Below, in pieces: positions 21,594 to 31,592 of a DNA stretch of 64,000 nucleotides. The number at the start of each line of letters is the position of its first letter. The stretch's first letter is position 1. The stretch comes from Sphaerosporella brunnea (taxonomy: Eukaryota > Ascomycota > Pezizomycetes > Pezizales > Pyronemataceae): positions 21,344 through 85,343 of the forward strand of contig VXIS01000212.1 of assembly GCA_008704415.1 (NCBI GenBank). Reading direction: 5' to 3'. The notes below the pieces were generated by a model that was not told where the DNA came from, did no database searches, and saw only the letters and a list, made by a program, of their open reading frames with translations. The translations under genes and the position numbers were made by a program.

Positions 21594-22585
21594 ATGTCCT
21601 CGTACCGTCAACGCGACTACAAATCTTGCCATGACTCGAGATCGCAAAAGCGGACGCGCTCCCGCTCACCGGAAGGACCCAGGCAGCAAAGACCACGACG
21701 AGGAACAACGGCGCCACGATCGTAACATGAAGGAACAGACGCGGCTAAACGCGCTCCTAGGCCCCAAGGATAGCGATGAGCGGTACCAGACGGAGATCAA
21801 ATACCGCGATGCGCCCAAGATCGAGTACTCACCAGAGATGGACCCCAAGCCTGCGATACGAAGATAAAGGCCTGGAAACTATAGACGAGAAAGAGTTCCT
21901 TGCCAACCTCGCCGCCGAACGGAAGAAGATCCAGAAGATGGGCTATGTCCTCTACAAACCGCGTGCGGCTGATAAGTCCTCCGCTTCAAAATTCCTGTGA
22001 CCTACCTCCCCCAAGGTCGAGTCCAGCACAGCCGTCGCACCCGTTTCCCGCTTCGCCGCGGTGTTCAACGACGATTTCTCGCAAGCCACTAAAACGCTGT
22101 ATGAGCGCAGTAGCTCGCGGCGTCAGTAGCAACGAGGAGATCTTTGCGGGTGAGGAAGAGGTCAACACCATCAAGCCCGCTTGGGCCGACAAATACCGCG
22201 GTATTTCAACCACGTGCAGATGGGCTACGAGTGGAATAAATATAACCAGACCCATTACGACCACGACAATCCTCCGCCGAAGGTCGTGCAGGGATACAAG
22301 TTCAACATCTTCTATCCGGACCTGATCGATATATCGAAGACGCCGACTTACGGGATTGGGAGAGAGGGCGGGAGGAAGAGAGGGCAGAGCTTTGCGCCTG
22401 CGGGCGAGGAGGATACATGCCTCATCTGGTTCATTGCTAGGCCTCCATACGAGGACATTTCGTTCAGGATTGTGGACAAGGAGTGGGACTACTCGGCCAA
22501 GCGCGAGCGCGGGTTCAAGTCTAGCTTTCACAAGGGGATTTTGCAGCTGCATCCCAGTTGAAGAATATTTATTATAGGAAGTGAT
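21594..22585 (+). pseudogene. Cactin homologue, frameshifted
   Basis: Starts with an Arg/Ser-rich segment (MSSYRQRDYKSCHDSRSQK), as in splicing-related proteins. A later frame reads ETIDEKEFLANLAAERKK. Then a TGA near 21999 and a TAG near 22128 interrupt, and after another frame change the conserved CactinC domain appears: VQMGYEWNKYNQTHYDHDNP, GYKFNIFYPDLID, GEEDTCLIWFIARPPYEDI, then KEWDYSAKRERGF. The family ending YYRK can be read only after a last frame shift, giving the end at 22585. I cannot find the central Cactin_mid region, so it may also have an internal deletion. Cactin is a nuclear splicing cofactor. A complete copy should exist elsewhere if this locus is truly dead. Confidence 0.8.
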
Positions 22586-22608
22586 ACGTGGGGTTGCTTT
22601 TATTCTTC

Positions 22609-23365
22609 GTTTAATGTTTAAGATGCCCCCCCAACTTTCGCGCGAAATGATCCCCCCAAAATCCTGTTGTCCAAGATGTCCCCAACTTCAAAGGGTCGAG
22701 TGCTAGTTCGTGTCAAAAAAACTCGACTCCACTACAAACCGACCTATACTAAACTAACATACAAGTACGCGCATTATAATCTCCAATCTAACCGCAGGTG
22801 GAACACCTGTAGGGAGCTCGATCTCTCCGGATCCAGGACCATGAGTCCCCTCCCTCCTCCGCTTCTTCGCTGGGCGTCCTCGCACTGCTCTAGTATGAGG
22901 TGGTTCGCAAGGATCCAGAGGAACGTCCGGCAACGCCGAGCTGTCGCTTTCGTAACGAGAGTTCTCCGCACCTTGAGGTCCCGAGACCAGGTGCAACATC
23001 ACGAGCGCCCTCCAAGCTAATCGGAGAGAGGCATCAGTGAACATTGAGACAAGGCTTTCCAGCTTGATGCCGACAATTTCACTTTTTGAACCGAATAGCA
23101 TAGCCATTAACAACGGCACAGATGTGTACACAAGCTTTGAAGTGTTGAAGTGTTGAACTGTCGGAAACATATCTCCAACACGCAGTTTTGGACTTCGTAG
23201 TAGCCCAAACATTTGTCTCTTTATCGGAGGAGTCGTCATCGGGCCCGGGAGGAGGCATGGTCGCGCTGGGTGGCGGGTGAGATAGCTGGGGGCGGCGGGG
23301 GAGCGTTCAATCACACGGACTAGCACTCGACCCTTCGGGGTTGGGGGCATCTTTAACATTAACCG
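22609..23365. mobile_element. Mutator-derived element with 9-bp target duplication
   Basis: The ends CGTTTAATGTTTAGATGCCC (left) and CGGTTAATGTTAAAGATGCC (right, reverse complement) match, and a second shared block AGGGTCGAGTGCTAGT follows inside. The left end has an extra ~50-bp insertion. TTTATTCTT occurs at 22600-22608 and 23366-23374, a 9-bp target duplication as made by Mutator transposases. On the minus strand the interior encodes remnants of a MULE C terminus: ALPDVPLDPCEPPHTRAVRG then RPAKKRRREG, and a zinc knuckle CSTCG-stop-IGDYNARTC whose His position is replaced and whose stop (22788-22790) is a TAG consistent with C-to-T change. It inserted 23 bases after the cactin end. Confidence 0.8.
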
Positions 23366-23447
23366 TTTATTCTTTTTTATTTTGCATGCTAGCGTTGCGG
23401 ATTGTTTTCCATCGAGGTACATATGCTCATTACTGAAAAGAAACTGG

Positions 23448-23669
23448 TTATTTCGGAGGCCGTGCCCGCCCTGCCATCCTCAGACGCCTCTGTATCGCCC
23501 GGCTCAGTTGCGCCCTCTCCTTGTCTGAAATGTGTGGCAACGTCTCCGCACGCGAAAGAGCCCGGAATATGTCCTCGCCCATCTGGAAGGTGATGGGTCC
23601 CCAGTTCGAGAGATCGAGGATCTCTTGATAGGTCCTGTACTTCAAAGAATCGAAGAAAGCGGAGGGCAT
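23448..23669 (-). CDS. Small helical protein, family member 2
   Basis: A 73-residue product starting MPSAFFDSLKYRTYQEILDL. The second half (GEDIFRALSRAE, then PHISDKERAQLSRAIQRRLR) matches the 77-residue protein at 14708-14941 in motif and spacing. The predicted fold is helical and basic at the C terminus. It lies 74 bases beyond the Mutator-derived element. Function unknown; it could also be a host-gene fragment. Confidence 0.45.
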   Translation of the reverse strand: MPSAFFDSLKYRTYQEILDLSNWGPITFQMGEDIFRALSRAETLPHISDKERAQLSRAIQRRLRMAGRARPPK

Positions 23670-24285
23670 TGCTTGGTTGGGTGGGGGGCAATAGACGGAG
23701 CGTCGGCAGAGGGAGGGTCAGGCTGGGGCTACTAATATCAAACGAGCGTCTTTTCAAAAAAAAATCGGTGTTTCTATGTGATGGGATTTTTTGGAGGCTC
23801 TTCAACGAGTGACAGGATGCGCTCTGTCACAGATTGTCACGTCGTCCGTGCTGGCGCTTGAACCAAGCCTTCCGTAACTGTTAACTCCAGATACAGGATG
23901 CATACAAGTACTCATTCTGTTCGCCAAAGCTTTCCAGATGATACGTGATCGCTCTGCGCCTTCACGGATGTAGATTTTGCACAAAGCGGGGAGCGACACG
24001 CAGCACCGATGCGGACAGCCGCAACGACATTCTACATGAAGCAGCGGGATGCTGCTGCTTCGGACTTGGCCAAGGTGTCGAGGGGAAGTTTCGAGAGAAG
24101 CCGAGTTGGTGACGAAACTTTATTTCCGGTTGTCCTTTGTTTGTTTTCCTTCAAACGACCCTTCCCCTTGACACCTTCGACAACACATCCCTCCAGCTCC
24201 ACACAGCCCATCTTCGTCGTCAACACCGCCCCTGCCTGCCCCTTCATTCTTCCACCCCCAGCGCCGTTGTTTCCCGCTGGAAGCA
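23670..24285. other. Intergenic stretch, promoter of the membrane protein
   Basis: No supported gene. The last 150 bases are pyrimidine and CCA-rich, as in fungal 5' leaders. Confidence 0.4.
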
Positions 24286-26031
24286 ATGGCAAAAAAGCGG
24301 CAGAACGACACCCCCACCAGCTGCGATCCTGGAAAGCATTGGTGGACGTGCCAATTCCCTGATCATCCTGGCTTCATAGGTTGCTGCCAGTACGATGCTT
24401 GCCAGGAATACACCAAGTGCCTGAATGAGCGGAACCTTCTTACCGAGAGCAGCAGCAAAGGCAAGAGCACTTCGACTAAGACCGTCACCGTTACCAGAGC
24501 CAAGACGTCTGCGACTTCTAGTGAAGGCCCGACTACCACTTCGTTTGAGCTGCCGGTAACAAGTGATGCATCGAGCACTACTGGAAAAGCCACGGGCGGC
24601 GACTCAACGTTCAAGATGACCACGGTGACCCCAGCACCAACTTCTTCTGGCTCTTTCGTCAACCCAAGTGCGGGTAGTGCCGTTGTCGGGGAGTCCGGTA
24701 TCGCGGGATCGAGTGCTTTGCCCACATCCACCGCTCCGCCAAGGGGAGGAACAGGCCTGGCATTGCCGCTCGGGCTCGCGTTTGGTGGCCTTTTTCTGTT
24801 GATCCTGGTGTTCTTCGGCTTCTTGCTGTACTACAAGAAGAAGAAGCAGAACAGACGGCGGACGTTCGACAATGACATCTTCGAGCCTAGCTTTGGCCAG
24901 GAGGGATTCTGGGCCCCCTCGAATCTGGTCGCCGTGGGAAGGAGAAAGCTCGGTCTTCGTGGACCCCGGTCTGGACGATGGGAAGGCAGGCAGGGGGATA
25001 GTCCGGGAGCAAAGGAAGTTAAGTTGGAAGGAAATGGTTCGGGCAGTGCGAGCGCTGGAACCTCTGCCGCTGTACAGACGGGGCAGACTGCAGCTTCGCC
25101 AAATCCTGAAGTGCTCATTGAAGCGCCCGCCATCAATGATAGCACCCCTCAGATACTGGCGCTACCAGAGATGCCGCCTATTGCTAGCAGAAACAGCGCC
25201 TACCACTCTTGGAACCGAGAGTGGGGTTCGTCAGAGGTCTCGCCGTCGTCTGAAGCTTCGCCCACCACAAACCGCCTCACCCAGGCCACGCAGACCAGTG
25301 ACACCCAGATGAGCGAGCAGCACCTTTCTACCGCTGCTTTGAGGTCCCAGAATGATGGCCTTCATGCCACCCAGTTCATGGACTACAGCGCTGCCCAGTA
25401 TCCTAACTCCCCTGGTGTTTACCAGCGCCGCCTTGATGAGCACCACCGATCCCATCCGCCTCCGGCTCAGAACCAGGCCCCGGTTGACCAGGCTGATCAG
25501 ACCCACAGCCGACGCATTTCGGCGGATCATGAAATGCCAATACCTGTGCTTTCTGAGCCCCAGGATCAGAGTCAGCATCCGATACCGCCTGTTCAGCATC
25601 AGCAGCCACCGGCTCAGTACCAGCCGGAGCCTGGTCAATATCAGCAGGAGCCTGATCAGTATCAACAGGCGTCTGGTCAGTACCAACAGGAGCCTGGTCA
25701 GTATCAACAGGCGCCTGGTCAGTATCTGCAGCCACCTGTTCGGTACCTCCAGCGACCCGTTCCGCATCAACATCCGCCATCACTGGTCCCGGCTGGCAGC
25801 CGTGTCCCTGTCGTCCTTCCGTATCCAGATGACTTCCATGGTCCGTCTATCGCTCAGTATCCGGCGCCTGTTCACTACCCCGTTGCTCCTGGACAACTGG
25901 CGAACACGCAGGCTCCTCGTGCGATGAGCTTCCCGCCCGGATACCAGCCGACGCAGTACCAGCCATACCATCCGGCATCTGGACGGGCCCAGCCACCCAA
26001 CGGCCAGCCTCATCCTGATGCGCGTTCATAG
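24286..26031 (+). CDS. Single-pass membrane protein with N-terminal Cys motif and Gln/Pro-rich tail
   Basis: 581 residues, one exon. The N terminus has no signal peptide but a Cys-rich motif (CDPGKHWWTCQFPDHPGFIG followed by CCQYDAC), a pattern of many ascomycete cell-surface proteins. A Ser/Thr-rich, probably O-glycosylated stalk follows to about residue 155, then a transmembrane segment (GLALPLGLAFGGLFLLILVF and onward) stopped by YYKKKKQNRRR. The remaining ~390 residues are a disordered cytoplasmic tail with tandem GQYQQEP-type heptads (about 25615-25735) and many Pro-Gly-Tyr motifs. The layout resembles stress or wall sensors, but no specific function can be given. Confidence 0.75.
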   Translation: MAKKRQNDTPTSCDPGKHWWTCQFPDHPGFIGCCQYDACQEYTKCLNERNLLTESSSKGKSTSTKTVTVTRAKTSATSSEGPTTTSFELPVTSDASSTTGKATGGDSTFKMTTVTPAPTSSGSFVNPSAGSAVVGESGIAGSSALPTSTAPPRGGTGLALPLGLAFGGLFLLILVFFGFLLYYKKKKQNRRRTFDNDIFEPSFGQEGFWAPSNLVAVGRRKLGLRGPRSGRWEGRQGDSPGAKEVKLEGNGSGSASAGTSAAVQTGQTAASPNPEVLIEAPAINDSTPQILALPEMPPIASRNSAYHSWNREWGSSEVSPSSEASPTTNRLTQATQTSDTQMSEQHLSTAALRSQNDGLHATQFMDYSAAQYPNSPGVYQRRLDEHHRSHPPPAQNQAPVDQADQTHSRRISADHEMPIPVLSEPQDQSQHPIPPVQHQQPPAQYQPEPGQYQQEPDQYQQASGQYQQEPGQYQQAPGQYLQPPVRYLQRPVPHQHPPSLVPAGSRVPVVLPYPDDFHGPSIAQYPAPVHYPVAPGQLANTQAPRAMSFPPGYQPTQYQPYHPASGRAQPPNGQPHPDARS

Positions 26032-26691
26032 GGGAATGCGCATCATTCGTGGAGCGGCCATTAGTTGCAAATGGAAGATAACGGGAAGGATAGAAGAATG
26101 ATCACGGGGCATGGGCCATGTTTTTTTTTTTTTCTGGGAGTTTGGTCAGAGATCTGGGGTGTACTTTGTGGGGAGATTTGCTGACTTACCATATTTTTCC
26201 CTGTTGTTTTGCGTGATTTTCAGTTTAATTTCATGAGATAGGTGTTCTTAAATGGAAGCACGGTGCTTAATGATGTCGAATTCATGCCCACTTGCACATG
26301 TGCAAATCTATTCTTACGTATCCACGTATTTGTTGTTTGTGTGCTTGCCCCCGCGGTTGGGCTGAAGGAGGTCCGGAGCTGCTGTTCATGCCGTATTTTC
26401 TCTGGAGCTCAACGGCGGAGATACAGTATTAATAAATGGCTGGCCGCAAAAACGGCAGCAACGTTGCTCCGGTTACGAGAACAGTATGTCTTTTGTTTCC
26501 CCACACTTGGTATGCACAATTCTTTGTTTCATGCCGGCGTTCTTTGTCTCACTCGGCGGTATGTAACACCAGACCACCGTCACCACCGTCTTTATTCCAA
26601 CCCCCACCTTTAGTTCTCCCTGCTCCCTTGAAGCTCTCGTCCAATATTCCAAATACCACACAACCCGAATCGACAGCAGCAGATTTGAGCA
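26032..26691. other. Intergenic stretch with possible upstream exon
   Basis: Contains ATG at 26436 followed by 16 codons (MAGRKNGSNVAPVTRT) ending at a GTATGT donor (26484). Splicing to the CAG at 26698-26700 would enter the next gene in phase after its first three codons. This optional exon cannot be settled from sequence alone. Confidence 0.3.
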
Positions 26692-29600
26692 ATGGACAGA
26701 AAACATTCCCTGCCACGCCCACCAACACCGTCTACCAGCGTGAAGCGGGTACGAATTGTTTCGCCGGAGCCGGTGGAGACGACGCCTACGCCCCCGCCAC
26801 CGGTCATGAGAACCCCCGGACTAGAAGCAGCGGAAGCGGTGACGCCTGAGGGTCTCTATTCCTTCATGGTCCGGAATGAAAGGGCTATTCGAAACCTGGG
26901 CGAGGAGATCCAGGCGCTCCGTGAGGATTTGAGGGAGGGAATGACCGGGAAGGTGGTGGTGAAAATTGGAGGCGAAGAGTCTAAGGAGATGGTCGAGGTC
27001 TTTAGGGATTCTGAGACGGAGCAAACGACAAATCCACTACTGCCACCGGCACGCGCTCCCAGCTCTCTCATCCGCGAGAAACGGCAGTTGGAACTCGATG
27101 AAGCCCGGGTCTCGGGTTCGACAGCTGGGCGGCTTAGAGAGTTGGAGAGGGCAGTTGGGTCCAGCTCTACTGAACCCCCGAGAAAAGCGCCTTGGTCGGT
27201 TGGTCGAGCTAATGTTTTGAGGCCGGTGTTCACTGCCCCCGGGAGGAAACCTCCGGTCGGTGTGTTTTCTGAACCGAGGCCAGTGTATTTGCAACGGCAT
27301 GGATTTCCTCCGAGACCCGCGCCGTCCCCGGATGTGCTGAGGGGTATTCGAGCTTCCCCTACCCCGGTGAAGATGGGATTTGCGAGGGAACGGGATAGGA
27401 TCGCAGAAGAGGCTTCGCCGTTGAGGAGGGTTGTTGCGCCGCCTAGAGGAAGAACTTCCCCTGCAGCTAGAGTCAGTGGGACGCCGAGAAGGGGAATGGG
27501 AGATCAAGCCATTTCGCCCTGGAGGATCGAGAAACGGGTGCCAGAATTTGGGAGATCGACGATGACGAGGCCGTATTCGAGGGAAATGATGGGCCATTTG
27601 GGGGAAGAGCTGTTGGCCGGTGGGGAAAGCCAGGCGACTGGAGATACGACTGAGGAGGAGCTTTCTGACCAGGAAGAGCGCCATGAGGATGAGGAGGATG
27701 CTGAGATTGGCAGCAATTATGGTCTGGATGTGGACCTCCGGGAAGTCCTAAACGAAGGCGGCGACGAAGAAACAGAAATCCAACCACATGGTGACGAGGA
27801 CGCAGTGTATATTGCCAAACCCTACTTCTTAAAAGACGCCGACGAAAATAAAGAAAATATCCCGCCGGCCCCTTACAACTTTCCCGGGCTGTCCTCGGAC
27901 GACGACGACTCAGACTCCAGTCAACCAACTAAACGTGCACTCGAGGAAGCGCCCCAACTACTCCGAGAGGGACAAGACGGAGAGGAACATATCCGACTAC
28001 TCAATAGCGGGCCTACGGCTACACTTACACCCATCATCGAAGAGTGCACTCCGAACGTTACCCCAAGGGTCCGGCTTCGCTCTCCTTTCGAATCGTCAAC
28101 GCTCCCTCAATTGAACCCTCCCCTTGACCACCACGCTACAGCACTACCTTCCCCCACCAAATCTGCATCTCCCTGTGTGCTGCAACCGACACTTGGAGAC
28201 GCAGATCCGCTAGATCCCCAAATTGTCCTGCAACCCTCTCTTCCCTCTCGCCAACCATTCAGAGACAGCAGCATAATGGCCGGCAGCAGACCCTCACGCG
28301 ACAGGCCGAAGTCGACAAGAAGTCGCGACAATCAACTGAGTACTCCCCCCGTTTTTCGATCCCTCACTTCACCAAATTCGTCTGCATCCAAACGCCGCGG
28401 TCCAATATTGGAGAACCCGGTCAACAGTTTGTCCTTCATTTGATATCCGAACGATAGAGTAGCGCTAATTCGTTTGCCTGTCAGAAAACGCTGCCGTCGA
28501 AGGGCCCAGTAAAAATGTGGTCGATGGCCAGACCCGTCCCAATCTACAGCTTGATGGTTGGTATGATATTCCTTTTGGTGATGCGGCCAGGCGGATTCAA
28601 GAGGAAGCCTCCAAGCGTATTACGACCCCTCGACGTACTGCGACTACTCCTCAGCATGGTCCGACAGTCAATCCCGACTCCGGAAACGAACAGTCACCTT
28701 TCGGAGCCTCGCCAGCGGATACGTTCTGTGATCGCCGGTCAATTGGAAGTGACGACGGCCACGATGACGACGGCGCTCAAGATGTAAGCTCCACACCTTC
28801 TCGAGACTATTCAGTTCTGGACCTCCTCGGAATCCTCACTTCCTCAGGGCCCCTATCGACAGAAGCAAAATCTGACAGTGTTCAACAGACTTCAGGTATA
28901 GGATTCGACTTCTCACCAGTTGCGTGCTCCACCCCCAAGCCAGACCCCCATGGCCAGGAGGTGGACATGAAAGATGAGGGAAGCGATAGCGATTGGAGTG
29001 TTGAAGACGTCGATTTCGTGCACCCCGCTAATAGTGCGGAAGACGCTCACAGTCTGGACGGGTTGTCTTTACCGGGAACTCCACCGCCTTCGCCGCCCCG
29101 CCCTTTCCCTCCGCTGCTTGACAGCGAGAGTGACAGTGAGATTGTCATCGACGACGACCGGGTGATCTATGCTTATCCTGATTCCGTGACCGGGTTCCGC
29201 TTTGAGGAGCCTGCGAAGCCAAAGGACAAGGTTAAAAAGAAGCGGCGCGCTTCGAAGGAGGCCACTCCCGAGAGTGTGAAAAAGCAGTGTACGCCGGTCC
29301 CGGAGGGTGAGCCGGTCCCGGAGGGTGAGCTGGTCCCGGAGGGTGAGCCGGTCCCGGAGGGTGAGCTGGTCCCGGAGGGTGAGCCGGTCCCGGAGGGTGA
29401 GCTGGTCCCGGAGGGTGAGCCGGTCCCGGAGGGTGAGCTGGTCCCGGAGGGTGAGCTGGTCCCGGAGGGTGAACCGGTCCCGGAGGGTGAGCCGGTCCCG
29501 GAGGGTGAGCCGATCCCCGAGGGTGAGCCGGAACAGGATGTCAACCCTGAGGACGCATCCTGGGATGATGATAACTGGTCCACCACCGATTCAGAAGGAG

Positions 29601-30559
29601 GAGAAGAGGGAGAAGGCGAGTCTTCTATATCAGCCCACAACTCATCCGGCGGGTCATCAATGCTGGCCCATCACTTATCTAGCGTCCGCCTTGGAGACGA
29701 GAGCACCGATTCTCACGACTTGTCCGAATTCGGTATTGAAGACGATGGCAACGAATCCCACGGTACCGAAGATGAGAGTATCGATTCTCATGACTTTTCC
29801 AGTGCCCTTATCGAAGATGCGAGTAATGGATCCCAGGACTTGTCCGGATTCGGTATTGAAGACGATGGCAACGAATCCCATGGTACCGAAGATGAGAGTA
29901 TCGATTCTCATGACTTTTCCAGTGCCCTTATCGAAGATGCGAGTAATGGATCCCAGGACTTGTCCGGATTCGATATTGAAGACGATGGCAACGAATCCTA
30001 CAATTTGTCCGGCGTCCGTCTTGATGACGAGGGTACCGAACCCATGGCCGCCGCTGGTGGTGATGAAGCCCGTGACCGTCCTGCTCTTGTTGGAGACCAA
30101 GCCGTTGACCTTCCAGCCACTGTTGAAGACGCAGAGACTCTCATCGATGGAGGAAACCAGGAGGCTCCGATCACCCCAACCAACAACGAGGAACCGCCAA
30201 GCTCTTCCCCCTTCACCCAGCACCCACCGCCAGAAAAGCCCAAATTTCGTTTCCCACCAGTTCCTTCGGTTCCCGTTCCAACCGATGAGGCCCCAGAGGA
30301 TTCAAGTGATGATGAGCGGATTTTGTTCAGGCCCCGTAACCGCGCCGCTCCGCCTCAGCATCCCAGGCCTAGGCCGAGACGTGTTGCGGATCTTACAGAC
30401 GCTCCGGATGCCGATCCAGACTCTTCGTTCGAGCAGCAGGTTTCTCAGCGTGACGCCGAACTCGAAGCAGCCCGTCAGCGGGGCCGTGGTCGTGGTCGTG
30501 GGGGCCGCGGTGGCCGTGGCCGTGGCCGCGGAAGGAGAGGTGCTTCTACCCGCAGTTAA
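26692..30559 (+). CDS. Large disordered protein with KEN box, acidic repeats and RG-rich tail
   Basis: Two long frames join across a 58-nt intron (28427-28484: GTTTGT donor, GCTAAT branch, CAG acceptor): exons 26692-28426 and 28485-30559, 1269 residues. Neither half has a globular domain I recognise. Visible: many S/T-P sites, an acidic centre, a KEN box (DENKENIPPAPYNF), bipartite-type basic clusters, 13 copies of a PEGE hexapeptide, a 40-residue Asp/Ser repeat, and an Arg-Gly-rich C terminus (RGRGRGRGGRGGRGRGRG). A KEN box followed by proline is the classic recognition signal for the anaphase-promoting complex, so cell-cycle-dependent turnover is plausible (inference). If the intron is not real the halves are two neighbouring genes, but the second half has no convincing start of its own. 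Confidence 0.6.
29297..29530 (+). repeat. In-frame 18-bp tandem repeat (13 units)
   Basis: Thirteen 18-bp units encode VPEGEP or VPEGEL (the last IPEGEP). The order of the final residue is P L P L P L P L L P P P P. Near-identity at DNA level indicates recent expansion by slippage or unequal exchange, and the copy number is likely to vary between strains. Confidence 0.95.
29718..30010 (+). repeat. In-frame 120-bp tandem repeat (2.4 units)
   Basis: Units start at 29718, 29838 and 29958 with GACTTGTCCG. The first two are nearly identical over 120 bp and encode FGIEDDGNESHGTEDESIDS and on to NGSQDLSG; the third is partial. All are in the reading frame of the large disordered protein. Confidence 0.95.
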
Positions 30560-30820
30560 TTTGGTGGTTGTTTAAGCGCGTTTTTCGATCTAGGCACGCT
30601 GAAGCAAATCTGAGCAATTGAATACTATGATACTTTTTTCTCGTGTGATTTAGTGGTGGCTTTTTGTGTGGGCATTGGTCATAATCTGTACTCTAGAGCT
30701 GTACAATGCAATAGGATGAGCCATCATCACCATACCTCATCAGTTCTACGCAGGGCCGACACATAGAACCAAAAAAGCAACTGCAGCAAGTGGCTGAAAC
30801 CTACTCGAAGGAGAAATCCT
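30560..30820. other. 3' flank of the disordered-protein gene
   Basis: No feature beyond AT-rich sequence expected of a 3' untranslated region. Confidence 0.4.
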
Positions 30821-30920
30821 TGAGCTCAATTGGGGTTCAAATCGCCAGATCGAGAAAGTCTCGCGAGATCTCGTCCATCCGCATTTTTTTGGTTCTAAAT
30901 GCCTGCCCGAGTACATGCAC
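30821..30920 (+). repeat. Inverted partner of the PIF-like fragment end
   Basis: Plus-strand text TTGGGGTTCAAATCGCCAGA and AAATGCCTGCCCGAGTA repeats, in opposite orientation, the last part of the transposase-like frame at 31585-31659, with one ~35-bp insertion. It indicates a rearranged or nested element. Confidence 0.65.
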
Positions 30921-31562
30921 TATGCGTTCCGGCGGATACGACTCTCGATCTATTAGATTTGCCAAACCGGTCAACTTCCCTACGATTCAGAGTCTGATTT
31001 ACCCATGCAAAAAAAAAAAAAGCTCAAGTATACGGCCAGTGGAAGATTACAGCAACAAAGAAACTGTGCTCACACCTTGGGCTGGCCTAATTCGGTGGTG
31101 GTCGGAGAAGGCATGGCACACACCACAGCGAAATGGCGAATCACGAAGACTTATGACGACAGGTTTAAACAACTCGAACTCAAAGCTATCGTCACCATCA
31201 AAAAAAAAAAAAACAAGTCTCAAAAAACCCCCCCATAACCTGCGCTGTCGTTCTGAGGTTTAGTCCTCGCCGCAGATCTAGACGGAAAAGGGTTAGTTCC
31301 CGCCTTGTGGTGGAAAAAAAGGAGCAGAACGCAGGACGTACGCAAGGGCCGTGGCCTTGAGTGCAGCTGGGGCAGTTGGGGTTCATATTGTTGGGTTTTG
31401 AAGGGTTTGTTTGCTTGGGAGGATAAATCGATGTAGGTGTTACTCGTTACTGATGGAAGGGGAGGGAAAGCAGGAAAGCGCGAGCATTCAGCCGCGGGCT
31501 AATTTTTTTGCTTCTTTCCTAAGCCTATGATTCCTATGATTAAATGCGCTGCTCGATAGCGA
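30921..31562 (+). repeat. Dispersed direct repeat block, copy 1
   Basis: About 640 bp, repeated in the same orientation at 33355-34041. Shared landmarks include CTATGCGTTCCG, AACTTCCCTACGATTCAG, CACCACAGCGAAATGGCGAA, GTACGCAAGGGCCGTGGCCT and GCTTCTTTCCTAAGCCTATG. No open frame is conserved between copies. Probably internal sequence of an unidentified transposon. Confidence 0.85.
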
Positions 31563-31592
31563 AGCCGTGGTTTGTTCCTGCTGGCTATGTAT

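Noticed and set aside
29297..29530. Regular short repeats resembling a CRISPR-like array
   Set aside because: Units are contiguous without spacers, in frame, and encode a peptide repeat in a eukaryotic gene.
29173..29640. 155-codon minus frame with SPSGTS repeats
   Set aside because: Produced by reading the PEGE repeat DNA backwards.
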